Positions 54,736 through 62,018 of a DNA stretch of 64,000 bases are shown here, in pieces. Under the pieces are notes generated by a model. It had not been told where the DNA came from. It saw only the letters and a list, made by a program, of their open reading frames with translations, and ran no database searches. Source of the DNA: Haloferula luteola (GTDB lineage: Bacteria; Verrucomicrobiota; Verrucomicrobiia; Verrucomicrobiales; Akkermansiaceae). The stretch lies in contig NZ_JACHFD010000009.1 of NCBI RefSeq assembly GCF_014201715.1, forward strand, positions 62,001-126,000, in the 5' to 3' direction. Each line of letters opens with the position of its first letter. Position 1 is the stretch's first letter. The translations under genes and the position numbers were made by a program.

Positions 54736-55707
54736 TTAGACAATTTTCAGTCGGGCGAGATCCTGAGTATCAATGAGTCCAACCGGGCGGCCGGAGCCGT
54801 CGAGAACGACGACGTCATCGACGCGATGGGAGCCAATGGTGTGAACCGCCTCGGCGGCGAGGGCTTCGGCGGAGACGCTGATGGGTTGGCGAGTCATCAG
54901 ATCGGATACGGGGCGGTCGCCGACATTGGCATCTTGCTGATAGGCGCGGGCGAAATCACCGTGGGTGAAGATGCCGGCAAGGCCTCCGCTCGGGAGGATC
55001 ACCACACAGGCGCCCGAGCGCGCGATGGTCATGGCGGTGAGGGCATCCCGAACACTTGCCTGATCGGAAACCTGAGCCAGAGAGCTGCCGGCCCGCATGA
55101 TGTCAGCGACTTTGGTGAGGAGCGCGCGACCAAGTGAACCGCCGGGATGAAAGCGGGCGAATTGTTCTTCGGTGAAACCTCGAACTTCGAGAAGGGCCAT
55201 GGCCAGGGCGTCACCCATGACCAGCATCGCGGTGGAGGAAGAGGTGGGTGCGAGATTGAATGGGCAGGCTTCCCGTTCGACTGAGGTGTCGAGGGTGATG
55301 TCCGCATGCTCGGAAAGTGAGGAATCGGGGCGTCCGGTCATGGCGATGAGGCCGATGTCGAATCGCCGCAGGTGCGGGAGCAGGTCGAGCAATTCGGTGG
55401 TTTCACCGGAGTAGGAGAGAGCGATCACGGCATCGCCATCGTTGATGAGGCCGAGGTCGCCGTGCAGCGCGTTTTGGGAGTTGAGGACGACGGCGGTGGA
55501 GCCGGTGGAGTTGAGAGTTGCAGCGATTTTGTGGCCGATATTGCCGCTTTTGCCGATGCCCACGACCACGACTTTGCCGCGGGCTTCCACGGTGCGGCGG
55601 AGCAAGTCGACCGCCGCGTTGAAGGTGGCATCGAGGCGTTGGCCCATGGCGATGAGCGCGTGGGTTTCCACTTCGATGACCTGCTTTCCCCGGGCAATGG
55701 CGTCCAT
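54736..55707 (-). CDS. kdsD: Arabinose-5-phosphate isomerase (KdsD/KpsF family)
   Basis: About 323 residues from ATG 55707; the longer upstream frame is a shadow. The SIS domain is visible: VVVVGIGKSGNIGHKIAATLNSTGS, HGDLGLINDGDAVIALSYSGET and ACPFNLAPTSSSTAMLVMGDALAMALLE. Two CBS domains follow (VADIMRAGSS and VSDLMTRQPISV). The enzyme converts ribulose 5-phosphate to arabinose 5-phosphate, the first step to KDO for lipopolysaccharide. It lies 90 bases before phoD and 71 after the next upstream gene, so it may be in the same long transcript. Full length for the family. Confidence 0.93.
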   Translation of the reverse strand: MDAIARGKQVIEVETHALIAMGQRLDATFNAAVDLLRRTVEARGKVVVVGIGKSGNIGHKIAATLNSTGSTAVVLNSQNALHGDLGLINDGDAVIALSYSGETTELLDLLPHLRRFDIGLIAMTGRPDSSLSEHADITLDTSVEREACPFNLAPTSSSTAMLVMGDALAMALLEVRGFTEEQFARFHPGGSLGRALLTKVADIMRAGSSLAQVSDQASVRDALTAMTIARSGACVVILPSGGLAGIFTHGDFARAYQQDANVGDRPVSDLMTRQPISVSAEALAAEAVHTIGSHRVDDVVVLDGSGRPVGLIDTQDLARLKIV

Positions 55708-55778
55708 GGCGGGAGGGTGGGGCGAAATCGGGGCCGAGCAAATGGGAAACTGTGGCTGTGGGCGCGACAGCGCGGGGA

Positions 55779-56339
55779 TCAGTGGACGGGAATCGATGCC
55801 TTCAGGGCGGCTTCGATGAGTTGGTGAAGGCGAAAAGTTTGCTGAGCGGCAATTTTCTGACCGAACTGGGCGACGAGGTAGAGTCCGAGAGCGAGGGCGA
55901 GGGCTCCTGCGAGAATCGCGAATCCCCAGGCGGGTTTGGCCAAGGCGTGCTGGGCCCATCCAAGGGCACCACCGAACAATCCGGCCGAGCTGGCAAGGAG
56001 GTACCCGTAGAGGAACAGCGACCAGAGGTTGGCATTGGGCCCGTAGACGCCATCCAGTTGGGTGTGGCCTTGTTCTGTGGGCTCGAAGGACACGTGGAGC
56101 CGTGGGGACCAAAAGTGGCGCTCTGCGGGAGGAACGCGCAGGCAGAGAAACCCAGGGAAACTCTTGATTTTAAAAGTTTCCCCGAGTCGTTGAAGGCTGG
56201 CCGCGAGGCGGCGCTGCTCCTCCGCCGGAGAACCCGGTCGTTCCAGAGTGAAGTGAGGTCGAAATCCAAATTGGCTCACGGTTTGGCATTCCAGAGGATG
56301 CGCCCGCGAGCTGTCAATGGCGCGCTGTGACTCCAGCAC
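55779..56339 (-). CDS. Small membrane protein, unknown function
   Basis: About 186 residues from a GTG at 56339; no in-frame ATG gives a better start. The first 110 residues are soluble and beta-rich (SFPGFLCLRVPPAERHFWSPRLHVSFEP). Two membrane helices follow (NLWSLFLYGYLLASSAGLFGGALGW and WGFAILAGALALALGLYLVAQFG) and a short helical tail. I do not recognise a family. It starts 13 bases after the Gfo/Idh stop and precedes kdsD, so it seems to be in the middle of a minus-strand transcript. Confidence 0.6.
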   Translation of the reverse strand: MLESQRAIDSSRAHPLECQTVSQFGFRPHFTLERPGSPAEEQRRLAASLQRLGETFKIKSFPGFLCLRVPPAERHFWSPRLHVSFEPTEQGHTQLDGVYGPNANLWSLFLYGYLLASSAGLFGGALGWAQHALAKPAWGFAILAGALALALGLYLVAQFGQKIAAQQTFRLHQLIEAALKASIPVH

Positions 56340-56351
56340 CGAAGGTGGGTC

Positions 56352-57452
56352 TTACTCGAAATCGGTGAATTCGAAGGATTGGCCGGTCGCGGCGGCTTCC
56401 ATGATGCCGCGGATCACGCGGATGTCGCGGCGGCCCATTTCGCCCGGAACTCGGCTTGGCTCGCCGCGCAGAATGGCTTGGGCTTGGCCGTCGATCTGAA
56501 GGGCTTGCTGCGGGACATGATCCAAGGTCATCGGGCCATCGGGGGTTGTGCCCTTTTGGCCACCGTAACCATAGGACGGTTGCAGCTCAACGGTGCCTTT
56601 TTCGACTTCGGCGCGGATCCAATTGCCGGATTTTCCATAGCTGGCCCATCCTTCGGCTTTGCGGCCTCCAGCGAACTCCAAGGTCCATTCGTATGTTTCG
56701 GGAACTTCGGTGAAAATCTCGGTGCGTTCGGTGCTGTGGCGGGCGGTGACGCTGTGCGGGAGTTCCTGAGCGGTATAAAGTTGGCCTTGGACGCAATAGA
56801 CGCCGAGGTCGTAGAGCGCCCCGGCGATACCGAGTTCTTTGCCAATCCTCCAGCGGTTGAGCCCCGTGAAGTTTTCCATGCGGCCGCCATTGGCGGCGGA
56901 AATGGAAGACCAAGGTCCGAACTCGTTCGACTTCATGATTTCCATCAAGCGCAGGTGATAGGGATCCCAATGGAGGCGGTAACCGATCTGCAGGGTGACA
57001 TGGTTCTGCTTGGCAGCATCGATCATGCGAGTGCAGTCCTCGACGGTGGGAGCCATCGGCTTCTCGCAGATGACGTGCTTGCCCGCCTTGGCCGCTCGAA
57101 TGGAAAACTCGGGATGGAGGCCAGTCGGTGTGACCACATAGACGATGTCGATCTCCGGGTTATCGGCGATCGAGTCGAAATTCTCGTAGTTGTAAACGTT
57201 GGTGTCCGGAATGGCATATTTCTCCTGCCATACGGGAACTTTTTCGGGCGAGCCGGTGACGATGCCGGTGAGTTTGGCAAAGCGGGTCTTTTGGAGTGCA
57301 GGAGCCAGTTGGTGGGTCGAGTAGTCGCCCAGTCCGAGGAGGGCGACGCCCAGTTTCTTTCCTCCGGCTTCCTGGGCCCGGAGAAGCGGGTAGGGTGCGA
57401 GGGCGGCAGCGGCAGTGAGTTGGGCGAATTGGCGGCGTGAGATGGATTTCAT
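56352..57452 (-). CDS. Gfo/Idh/MocA family oxidoreductase with Tat signal
   Basis: About 366 residues from ATG 57452. A twin-arginine signal (SISRRQFAQLTAAAALAPYPLL) suggests export, as in many PVC-group members. The Rossmann core begins LGVALLGLGDYSTHQLAPAL (an altered GxGxxG), then DIVYVVTPTGLHPEFSIRAAKAGKHVICEKPMAPT with the catalytic-type EKP motif, and a C-terminal beta-sheet domain with GGALYDLGVYCVQG-like GALYDLGVYCV. Such NAD(P)-dependent enzymes act on sugars. The substrate is unknown. It is divergent from the glycosyltransferase gene. Confidence 0.88.
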   Translation of the reverse strand: MKSISRRQFAQLTAAAALAPYPLLRAQEAGGKKLGVALLGLGDYSTHQLAPALQKTRFAKLTGIVTGSPEKVPVWQEKYAIPDTNVYNYENFDSIADNPEIDIVYVVTPTGLHPEFSIRAAKAGKHVICEKPMAPTVEDCTRMIDAAKQNHVTLQIGYRLHWDPYHLRLMEIMKSNEFGPWSSISAANGGRMENFTGLNRWRIGKELGIAGALYDLGVYCVQGQLYTAQELPHSVTARHSTERTEIFTEVPETYEWTLEFAGGRKAEGWASYGKSGNWIRAEVEKGTVELQPSYGYGGQKGTTPDGPMTLDHVPQQALQIDGQAQAILRGEPSRVPGEMGRRDIRVIRGIMEAAATGQSFEFTDFE

Positions 57453-57637
57453 GGGTGGCAATGAGGTTAAACCGCTCAACTTCGCCGGTTCTTTCGCGGG
57501 GGAAAGCGACTTTTGCCCCGAATGGACTCCACTTCTCCGGCAATCCTGCCTTGTCACCTTCGAGGTGGAGCCGGAGGATGCATCATCGCAAATTCCTAGT
57601 GAACCGCGGCCGTGCGGTGCCTGATTTCTATCCGATC

Positions 57638-58981
57638 ATGAAGAAGCCCCGCGTGCTGATCATCGCCGAAGCGGCGAATCCCGAGCTGACGAGTGTTGCC
57701 TTGATTGGGCATTCGCTTTCCGAAGCACTCGGGAGGGTGTGCGATGGGCATTTGGTCACGGAAAAACGCAACGAAGAGTCTCTTCTGAAGGCGGGAGTTG
57801 CTCAGGATTTTTTCACGGCGGTCGACAACCCGGCACAAAGTGTGGCCTTTCACATCGCCACGGCGCTGCGGGGTGGCAAAAGTCTTGGATGGACGATCCA
57901 TTCGGCGATGGCGACCTTGGCCTACCCTTTGTTTGAACGGAAGGTGTGGTCGGTCTTTCGCGAACGTCTCATGGCGGGAGAGTTCGATGTGGTGCATCGC
58001 ATCACGCCATTGAGTCCGACGTCTCCGAGCTATTTGGCGAAGAAGTTGGCGAAGCTGGGAGTGCCCTTCCTGATGGGGCCCATCAATGGGGGGATTCCGT
58101 GGCCTCCGGGGTTCGATCAGGTGCGGATGGCGGAGCGAGAATGGTTAGGATATGTGCGCGATATCTATCGGTTCATGCCAGGATTGAAGGCGACGCGACG
58201 CTTGGCGAGCGGGCTGATCCTGGCTTCGAAGCACACTTATCGGGAGGTGACCGAAGGTGACCCGGCCTTGGAGGTGAAATCTGTGTGGTTGCCTGAGAAT
58301 GCCATTGATCCGGCACGGTTCCCTGAGATCGATCAGGATCCACCCAGCCCTATTCCAGGGGCACCCCTCAAGATCGCATTCTTGGGCCGTTTGGTGCCTT
58401 ACAAGGGTGCGGACATGCTATTGGAGGCGGCGGCGCCATGGCTGCGCGAGGGCAAACTGGAGTTGGAAATCATTGGGGATGGTCCACAGATGGGCGATTT
58501 GAAAGGACTCGTGGAGCGCGAGGGCCTGGGGAATCAGGTCACCTTTGCCGGATGGGTGGCCCATGGTGAGGTGAGGTCCCATCTTGCGGCGGCGCGTGTT
58601 TTTGCCTTCCCGAGTGTGAGGGAATTTGGCGGCGGTGTGGTTCTGGAGGCGATGGCGCTGGGGCTGGCTCCGGTGGTGCTGGATTATGGAGGCCCTGCCG
58701 AACTGGTGCCCGAGGGGTGTGGCGTGGTGGTGCCCATCGGAGAGCGACCGCAGATCATTGAGGGGTTCCGGAAGGCATTGAGCCAGTTGGCGGAGAACCC
58801 TCAGGAGGCAGATGCCATGGGCCGGCGTGCGCAACAGCACGTTCGTGCGCATTTCACGTGGGATGCGAAAGCCCGGCAAATCCTAGGATTGTACGAAAAA
58901 CTGATCGCAGGGCGGTCGTTGTCGGAGTCTCGATTCGATGAAATCGGTCCAGGTAACGGCTGGGACGAGGTGGGAGGCTGA
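57638..58981 (+). CDS. Glycosyltransferase family 4
   Basis: About 447 residues from ATG 57638, where RVLIIAEAANPELTSVALIGHSL begins; the upstream frame overlaps the Gfo/Idh gene. GT-B fold: the N-terminal Rossmann half includes FDVVHRITPLSPTSPS and MGPINGGIPWPPGF; the C-terminal half includes LPENAIDPARF, LKIAFLGRLVPYKGADMLLEAA, LEIIGDGPQ, VTFAGWVAHGEV and the nucleotide-sugar site EFGGGVVLEAMALGLAPVV. It probably builds a surface polysaccharide or glycolipid from a nucleotide sugar. It stands alone on the plus strand and converges on the 58994 gene with 12 bases between. Confidence 0.88.
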   Translation: MKKPRVLIIAEAANPELTSVALIGHSLSEALGRVCDGHLVTEKRNEESLLKAGVAQDFFTAVDNPAQSVAFHIATALRGGKSLGWTIHSAMATLAYPLFERKVWSVFRERLMAGEFDVVHRITPLSPTSPSYLAKKLAKLGVPFLMGPINGGIPWPPGFDQVRMAEREWLGYVRDIYRFMPGLKATRRLASGLILASKHTYREVTEGDPALEVKSVWLPENAIDPARFPEIDQDPPSPIPGAPLKIAFLGRLVPYKGADMLLEAAAPWLREGKLELEIIGDGPQMGDLKGLVEREGLGNQVTFAGWVAHGEVRSHLAAARVFAFPSVREFGGGVVLEAMALGLAPVVLDYGGPAELVPEGCGVVVPIGERPQIIEGFRKALSQLAENPQEADAMGRRAQQHVRAHFTWDAKARQILGLYEKLIAGRSLSESRFDEIGPGNGWDEVGG

Positions 58982-58993
58982 CGCCTGATCGGG

Positions 58994-59650
58994 TTATTTT
59001 TTGTCCTCCTTCCCGTAGGGCTGGATTTCGAGCGGCTGAGTTTTGCCTGGAGGGGCGGGCTTGGTCGTCGCGGGTTCGGCCTCATCGGTCGCTCCGGCGC
59101 CCCCTTCAGCAGGCACTTCATCTTTGCGCAGGCGCACGGCTTGATAGAGCAAATTGTAGTTGTGCTGCACGGCCGACGGGAATGCGACGCGGCCTGCCTC
59201 AACGATTTTTTCACGCAACAGTTTTGAGGAGAGATCGGCGACCAGGTCGGTACCGACTTTCACGGCACCTGCGACGCCCCCTACTTCCGCTCCTGCGGTG
59301 GCGGTGCTGCGAATGAGGTCGCTGGAAATTGTCCGACCTTGAACGGCAAGGGTGGAGCGAGCGTTGGCGACGGATCCATCTTTTTGAAAAGTGATTTCCA
59401 AGACGGCGTGGTCATCGCTGGCGAGCCAGCCACGTCGGTGATCGATGCGCACCGAGACGAAGATCCCACCGTCTGGAGTGGGGGTGATTTCCGGTTTGTA
59501 GGTTCGATATTGAGCTCCGGAGAGGGCGTAGGAAACGGTGTTGTCCTTCCAGCCGCCAAGGCTCTCCCCATAGGCCGCGATATCGATATCGATGTTCGCC
59601 CGGGCAAAGGGTGCGAGGACAAGCAGGGCGATGGCGAGCAGGACTTTCAT
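58994..59650 (-). CDS. Secreted protein of unknown function
   Basis: About 218 residues from ATG 59650 (MKVLLAIALLVLAPFARANIDIDIAAYG, a clean signal peptide). The first domain is beta-rich (VSYALSGAQYRTYKPEITPTPDGGIFVSVRIDHRRG, VLEITFQKDGSV). A helical Gly/Ala-rich middle (GAEVGGVAGAVKVGTDLVADLSSKLLREKIVEAGRV) could pack against a membrane. The tail is low complexity and acidic, rich in Ala, Pro, Thr and Lys. It is not a family I can name. It is divergent from the UDG-like gene with a 136-base gap. Confidence 0.65.
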   Translation of the reverse strand: MKVLLAIALLVLAPFARANIDIDIAAYGESLGGWKDNTVSYALSGAQYRTYKPEITPTPDGGIFVSVRIDHRRGWLASDDHAVLEITFQKDGSVANARSTLAVQGRTISSDLIRSTATAGAEVGGVAGAVKVGTDLVADLSSKLLREKIVEAGRVAFPSAVQHNYNLLYQAVRLRKDEVPAEGGAGATDEAEPATTKPAPPGKTQPLEIQPYGKEDKK

Positions 59651-59786
59651 GGCAGCTTGGACGGTGGCGTCGCGAAAAGGATACGGAACTTTTTTCAAAT
59701 GTCTCTCCGAAGGACTGGCGTTGTGGAGGAAACATCGATTCCGAGGCGGGGTTGCCAGCGGGTCGGCAACCCGTTAGCGTCGCCGC

Positions 59787-60665
59787 ATGTCCCGCCCTGT
59801 CGATGTTTTGATCGATTTTCTGAAGTCCGAGGAAGCTCGTGGCGTGACCCAAGTGTATTTGGATGAGGAAGCCCGAGCGGCGCTGCGGGAACTGCATCGC
59901 CAAAAGCGAAAAGGGCCGAAGCTCGAACCCGTTGCGGAGGAGTCCGCGGAGGTTTCCCCAGCAGAGGCATCCAAGGAAATGGAGGTTTCCCACCCCCCCC
60001 GTGTGGTGGAGGCACCAGTGGTGGTGAGTCCGGATGGGGGCAGTGCCGCCGAGAAGATTGCGGCGCTCAAGGCGCAGGCAGCAGAGTGGCCCGCGGCCCG
60101 GGCTTTGGGGTCTCTGAGGGAGACCATGGTGTTTTCCGTGGGCAATCCCGACGCGGATCTGATGCTTGTCGGAGAAGCCCCGGGATATCAGGAGGAACGG
60201 GAACAGGAGCCTTTTGTGGGGCCTGCAGGGCAGAAACTCAACGAGATCCTGAAGGCGATGGGTCTGTCGCGCGAAGCGGCTTATATTTCCAATATTGTGA
60301 AATTTCGCCCCTCGATGGAGCGCCAAACCACGAACAATCGTAAGCCGACAGTGGAGGAGATGGCGGCCTGCATGCCGTTTGTTCGCGAGGAAGTTCGAAT
60401 TGTGCGGCCCAAATGCATTGTGGCGCTTGGTGCCACGGCTGCGGAAGGATTGCTGGGGCTGACGGGTGCCGTGGCCCGAATGCGCGAGCAATGGCATACC
60501 TTTGAAGGCATCCCGGTGAGGGTGACCTATCACCCGGCCTATTTGCTGCACGGAAGTGCGGCATTGCAGGACAAGCGAAAGATCTGGGAAGACATGCTGG
60601 CGGTGATGGAGCAGCTGGGATTGTCCATTTCAGAGAAGCAACAGGGATTCTTTTTGCCGAAATGA
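59787..60665 (+). CDS. Uracil-DNA glycosylase superfamily protein lacking most Fe-S ligands
   Basis: A 292-aa protein. Residues 1-100 are a charged leader rich in Glu, Lys, Ala and Pro. The UDG family 4/5-like domain begins near 115: GEAPGYQEE (129-137), PFVGPAGQKLNEILKAMGLSREAAYISNIVKFRP (142-175), PKCIVALGATAAEGLLG and the second motif HPAYLL (249-254). Family 4 enzymes hold a 4Fe-4S cluster with four cysteines; here the N-terminal pair is absent, the third position is Phe173, and only C195 remains. The protein may still excise uracil or may have another base target. It is coupled to the asparaginase gene by ATGA (60662-60665). Confidence 0.8.
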   Translation: MSRPVDVLIDFLKSEEARGVTQVYLDEEARAALRELHRQKRKGPKLEPVAEESAEVSPAEASKEMEVSHPPRVVEAPVVVSPDGGSAAEKIAALKAQAAEWPAARALGSLRETMVFSVGNPDADLMLVGEAPGYQEEREQEPFVGPAGQKLNEILKAMGLSREAAYISNIVKFRPSMERQTTNNRKPTVEEMAACMPFVREEVRIVRPKCIVALGATAAEGLLGLTGAVARMREQWHTFEGIPVRVTYHPAYLLHGSAALQDKRKIWEDMLAVMEQLGLSISEKQQGFFLPK

Positions 60666-61147
60666 GACTGCGTGTGATCACCACGGGAGGGACCATCGAT
60701 AAGGTCTACTTCGATGCGACGTCGGAATATGAGATCGGCGAGCCAACCGTTCCCCATGTTTTCCGCGAAGCCGGAGTTGGGCTTGAATGGGTGCTCGAAC
60801 CGCTGCTCCGGAAGGACAGTCTGGAGCTGGATGCGGAGGATCGGGCCGTCATTCGGCGGGCCTGTGAGGAGGCAGAGGAATCCGCCATCTTGATCACTCA
60901 TGGGACCGACACGATGGCTCTGACGGCGGAGTTCCTTCGCGGCATCCCGGGAAAAACCATTGTGCTGACGGGGGCTCTGGCGCCGGCACGATTCCGTGTC
61001 ACCGACGCGATCTTCAACCTCGGCCTCGCACTAGGGGCCGTGCAATCGAAGCCTGCCGGGGTGTATTTGGCGATGAATGGCCAGCTTTTTGAAGCGGGCA
61101 AGGTGCGAAAAAACCGCGCCGCTGCCCGCTTCGAGAGTTTGGATTAA
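60662..61147 (+). CDS. Single-domain asparaginase-like protein
   Basis: A 161-aa protein equal to the N-terminal domain of type I/II asparaginases. Both catalytic signatures are present: TGGTID at residues 8-13 and HGTDTM at 80-85, followed by IVLTGALAPARFRVTDAIFNLGLALG. The C-terminal domain of normal asparaginases (about 330 aa) is missing, with no frameshift remnant downstream, so this is a natural short form. Short asparaginase-domain proteins occur in several bacteria and their substrate is often unclear. The start overlaps the stop of the UDG-like gene. Confidence 0.82.
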   Translation: MRLRVITTGGTIDKVYFDATSEYEIGEPTVPHVFREAGVGLEWVLEPLLRKDSLELDAEDRAVIRRACEEAEESAILITHGTDTMALTAEFLRGIPGKTIVLTGALAPARFRVTDAIFNLGLALGAVQSKPAGVYLAMNGQLFEAGKVRKNRAAARFESLD

Positions 61148-61164
61148 GCGGAGCGCTCCGATGT

Positions 61165-61875
61165 TCAGTTGCGCTGGCTCATCAGGATGCGCAGCACGTA
61201 CCAGAACAGCAGAGCGATGCTGGAAAACAACGAGAGGGCGGCGGCCACGTGTTGGCCTGGGGCGTAGCGGTGGATGAGGTTGCTCGTATCATAAAGCACG
61301 GCGCCCCCGGCGAATACGACCATGACGAGGGAGAACCACAGCCCGAGTTGAAAGCCGAATAGCAACGAGGCGAGGATCAAACCCAAGGCGACAAAGAATC
61401 CGATTTTCAGCATGCCGCCGAGGAAGCTGAAATCCTTGCGCGTGGTGAAGGCGACGGTGGTGAGTCCGAGCACGAGGGCACCGGTAAGCACCCCGGCTTG
61501 TCCGAGGATGAGGGGCGAGCCGGTGATCAAGATCGCCATGGTCATCAGAGGGAGGAAGATGACCGCCTCGGCGACCACGTAGAGGGCGAGTCCAAGATAT
61601 TGAGTGGCAGGGCTGGCCCCGCTGGCTGCCAGGCGGCTGGCGAGCCAGCCAACCACCATGAAGCCTCCAAGCAGTGCCAGCCACCCGAAACGGCTGCCTC
61701 CGACAAGCTGGAGGGCGGTGTTGCCCAAACCGCTTTTCAAGAGGACGGTTTCGAGCAAAGCAAATGCTGCCAATGCCCCAGCGAGATGCCAGTAGGTCTT
61801 GCGAATGAATGCGGCGCGCTGATCCTCCGGCTGCTCAGCGATGCTTCCCACATGATAGGGATTGTAAGAGTTCAT
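61165..61875 (-). CDS. Bax inhibitor-1 (YccA/BI-1) family membrane protein
   Basis: About 236 residues from ATG 61875; the longer open frame is not real. An N-terminal cytosolic stretch (AEQPEDQRAAFIRKTYWHLAGALAAFALLETVLL) is followed by about seven membrane helices, including YLGLALYVVAEAVIFLPLM, VLTGALVLGLTTVAFTTRKDFSFLGGMLKIG and GGAVLYDTSNLIHRY, the last containing the conserved D of the BI-1 family. BI-1 proteins are pH-sensitive calcium leak channels or modulators of membrane proteases. It is divergent from the last gene of the window and converges on the asparaginase gene. Confidence 0.9.
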   Translation of the reverse strand: MNSYNPYHVGSIAEQPEDQRAAFIRKTYWHLAGALAAFALLETVLLKSGLGNTALQLVGGSRFGWLALLGGFMVVGWLASRLAASGASPATQYLGLALYVVAEAVIFLPLMTMAILITGSPLILGQAGVLTGALVLGLTTVAFTTRKDFSFLGGMLKIGFFVALGLILASLLFGFQLGLWFSLVMVVFAGGAVLYDTSNLIHRYAPGQHVAAALSLFSSIALLFWYVLRILMSQRN

Positions 61876-61963
61876 GATGACGAAGGGATGCCCTGTAAGC
61901 CTCAGAAAGCAAGCTTCTTCATCCCGCGAGGTCTGGCCTGAGGAGTGCTGTGCCGCTGTGAGG

Positions 61964-61997
61964 ATGACGGATTGGTCACAGGCCAATCCGCCGTCAT
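61964..61997. repeat. Imperfect inverted repeat in a divergent promoter region
   Basis: ATGACGGATTGG (61964-61975) and CCAATCCGCCGTCAT (61983-61997) pair along 12 bp with a three-base bulge. It lies 22 bases before the ATG of the 62019 gene and 89 bases from the BI-1 start, so it could be an operator or a 5' leader hairpin. Confidence 0.45.
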
Positions 61998-62018
61998 TGT
62001 GATAATCCCGCGGGCACG

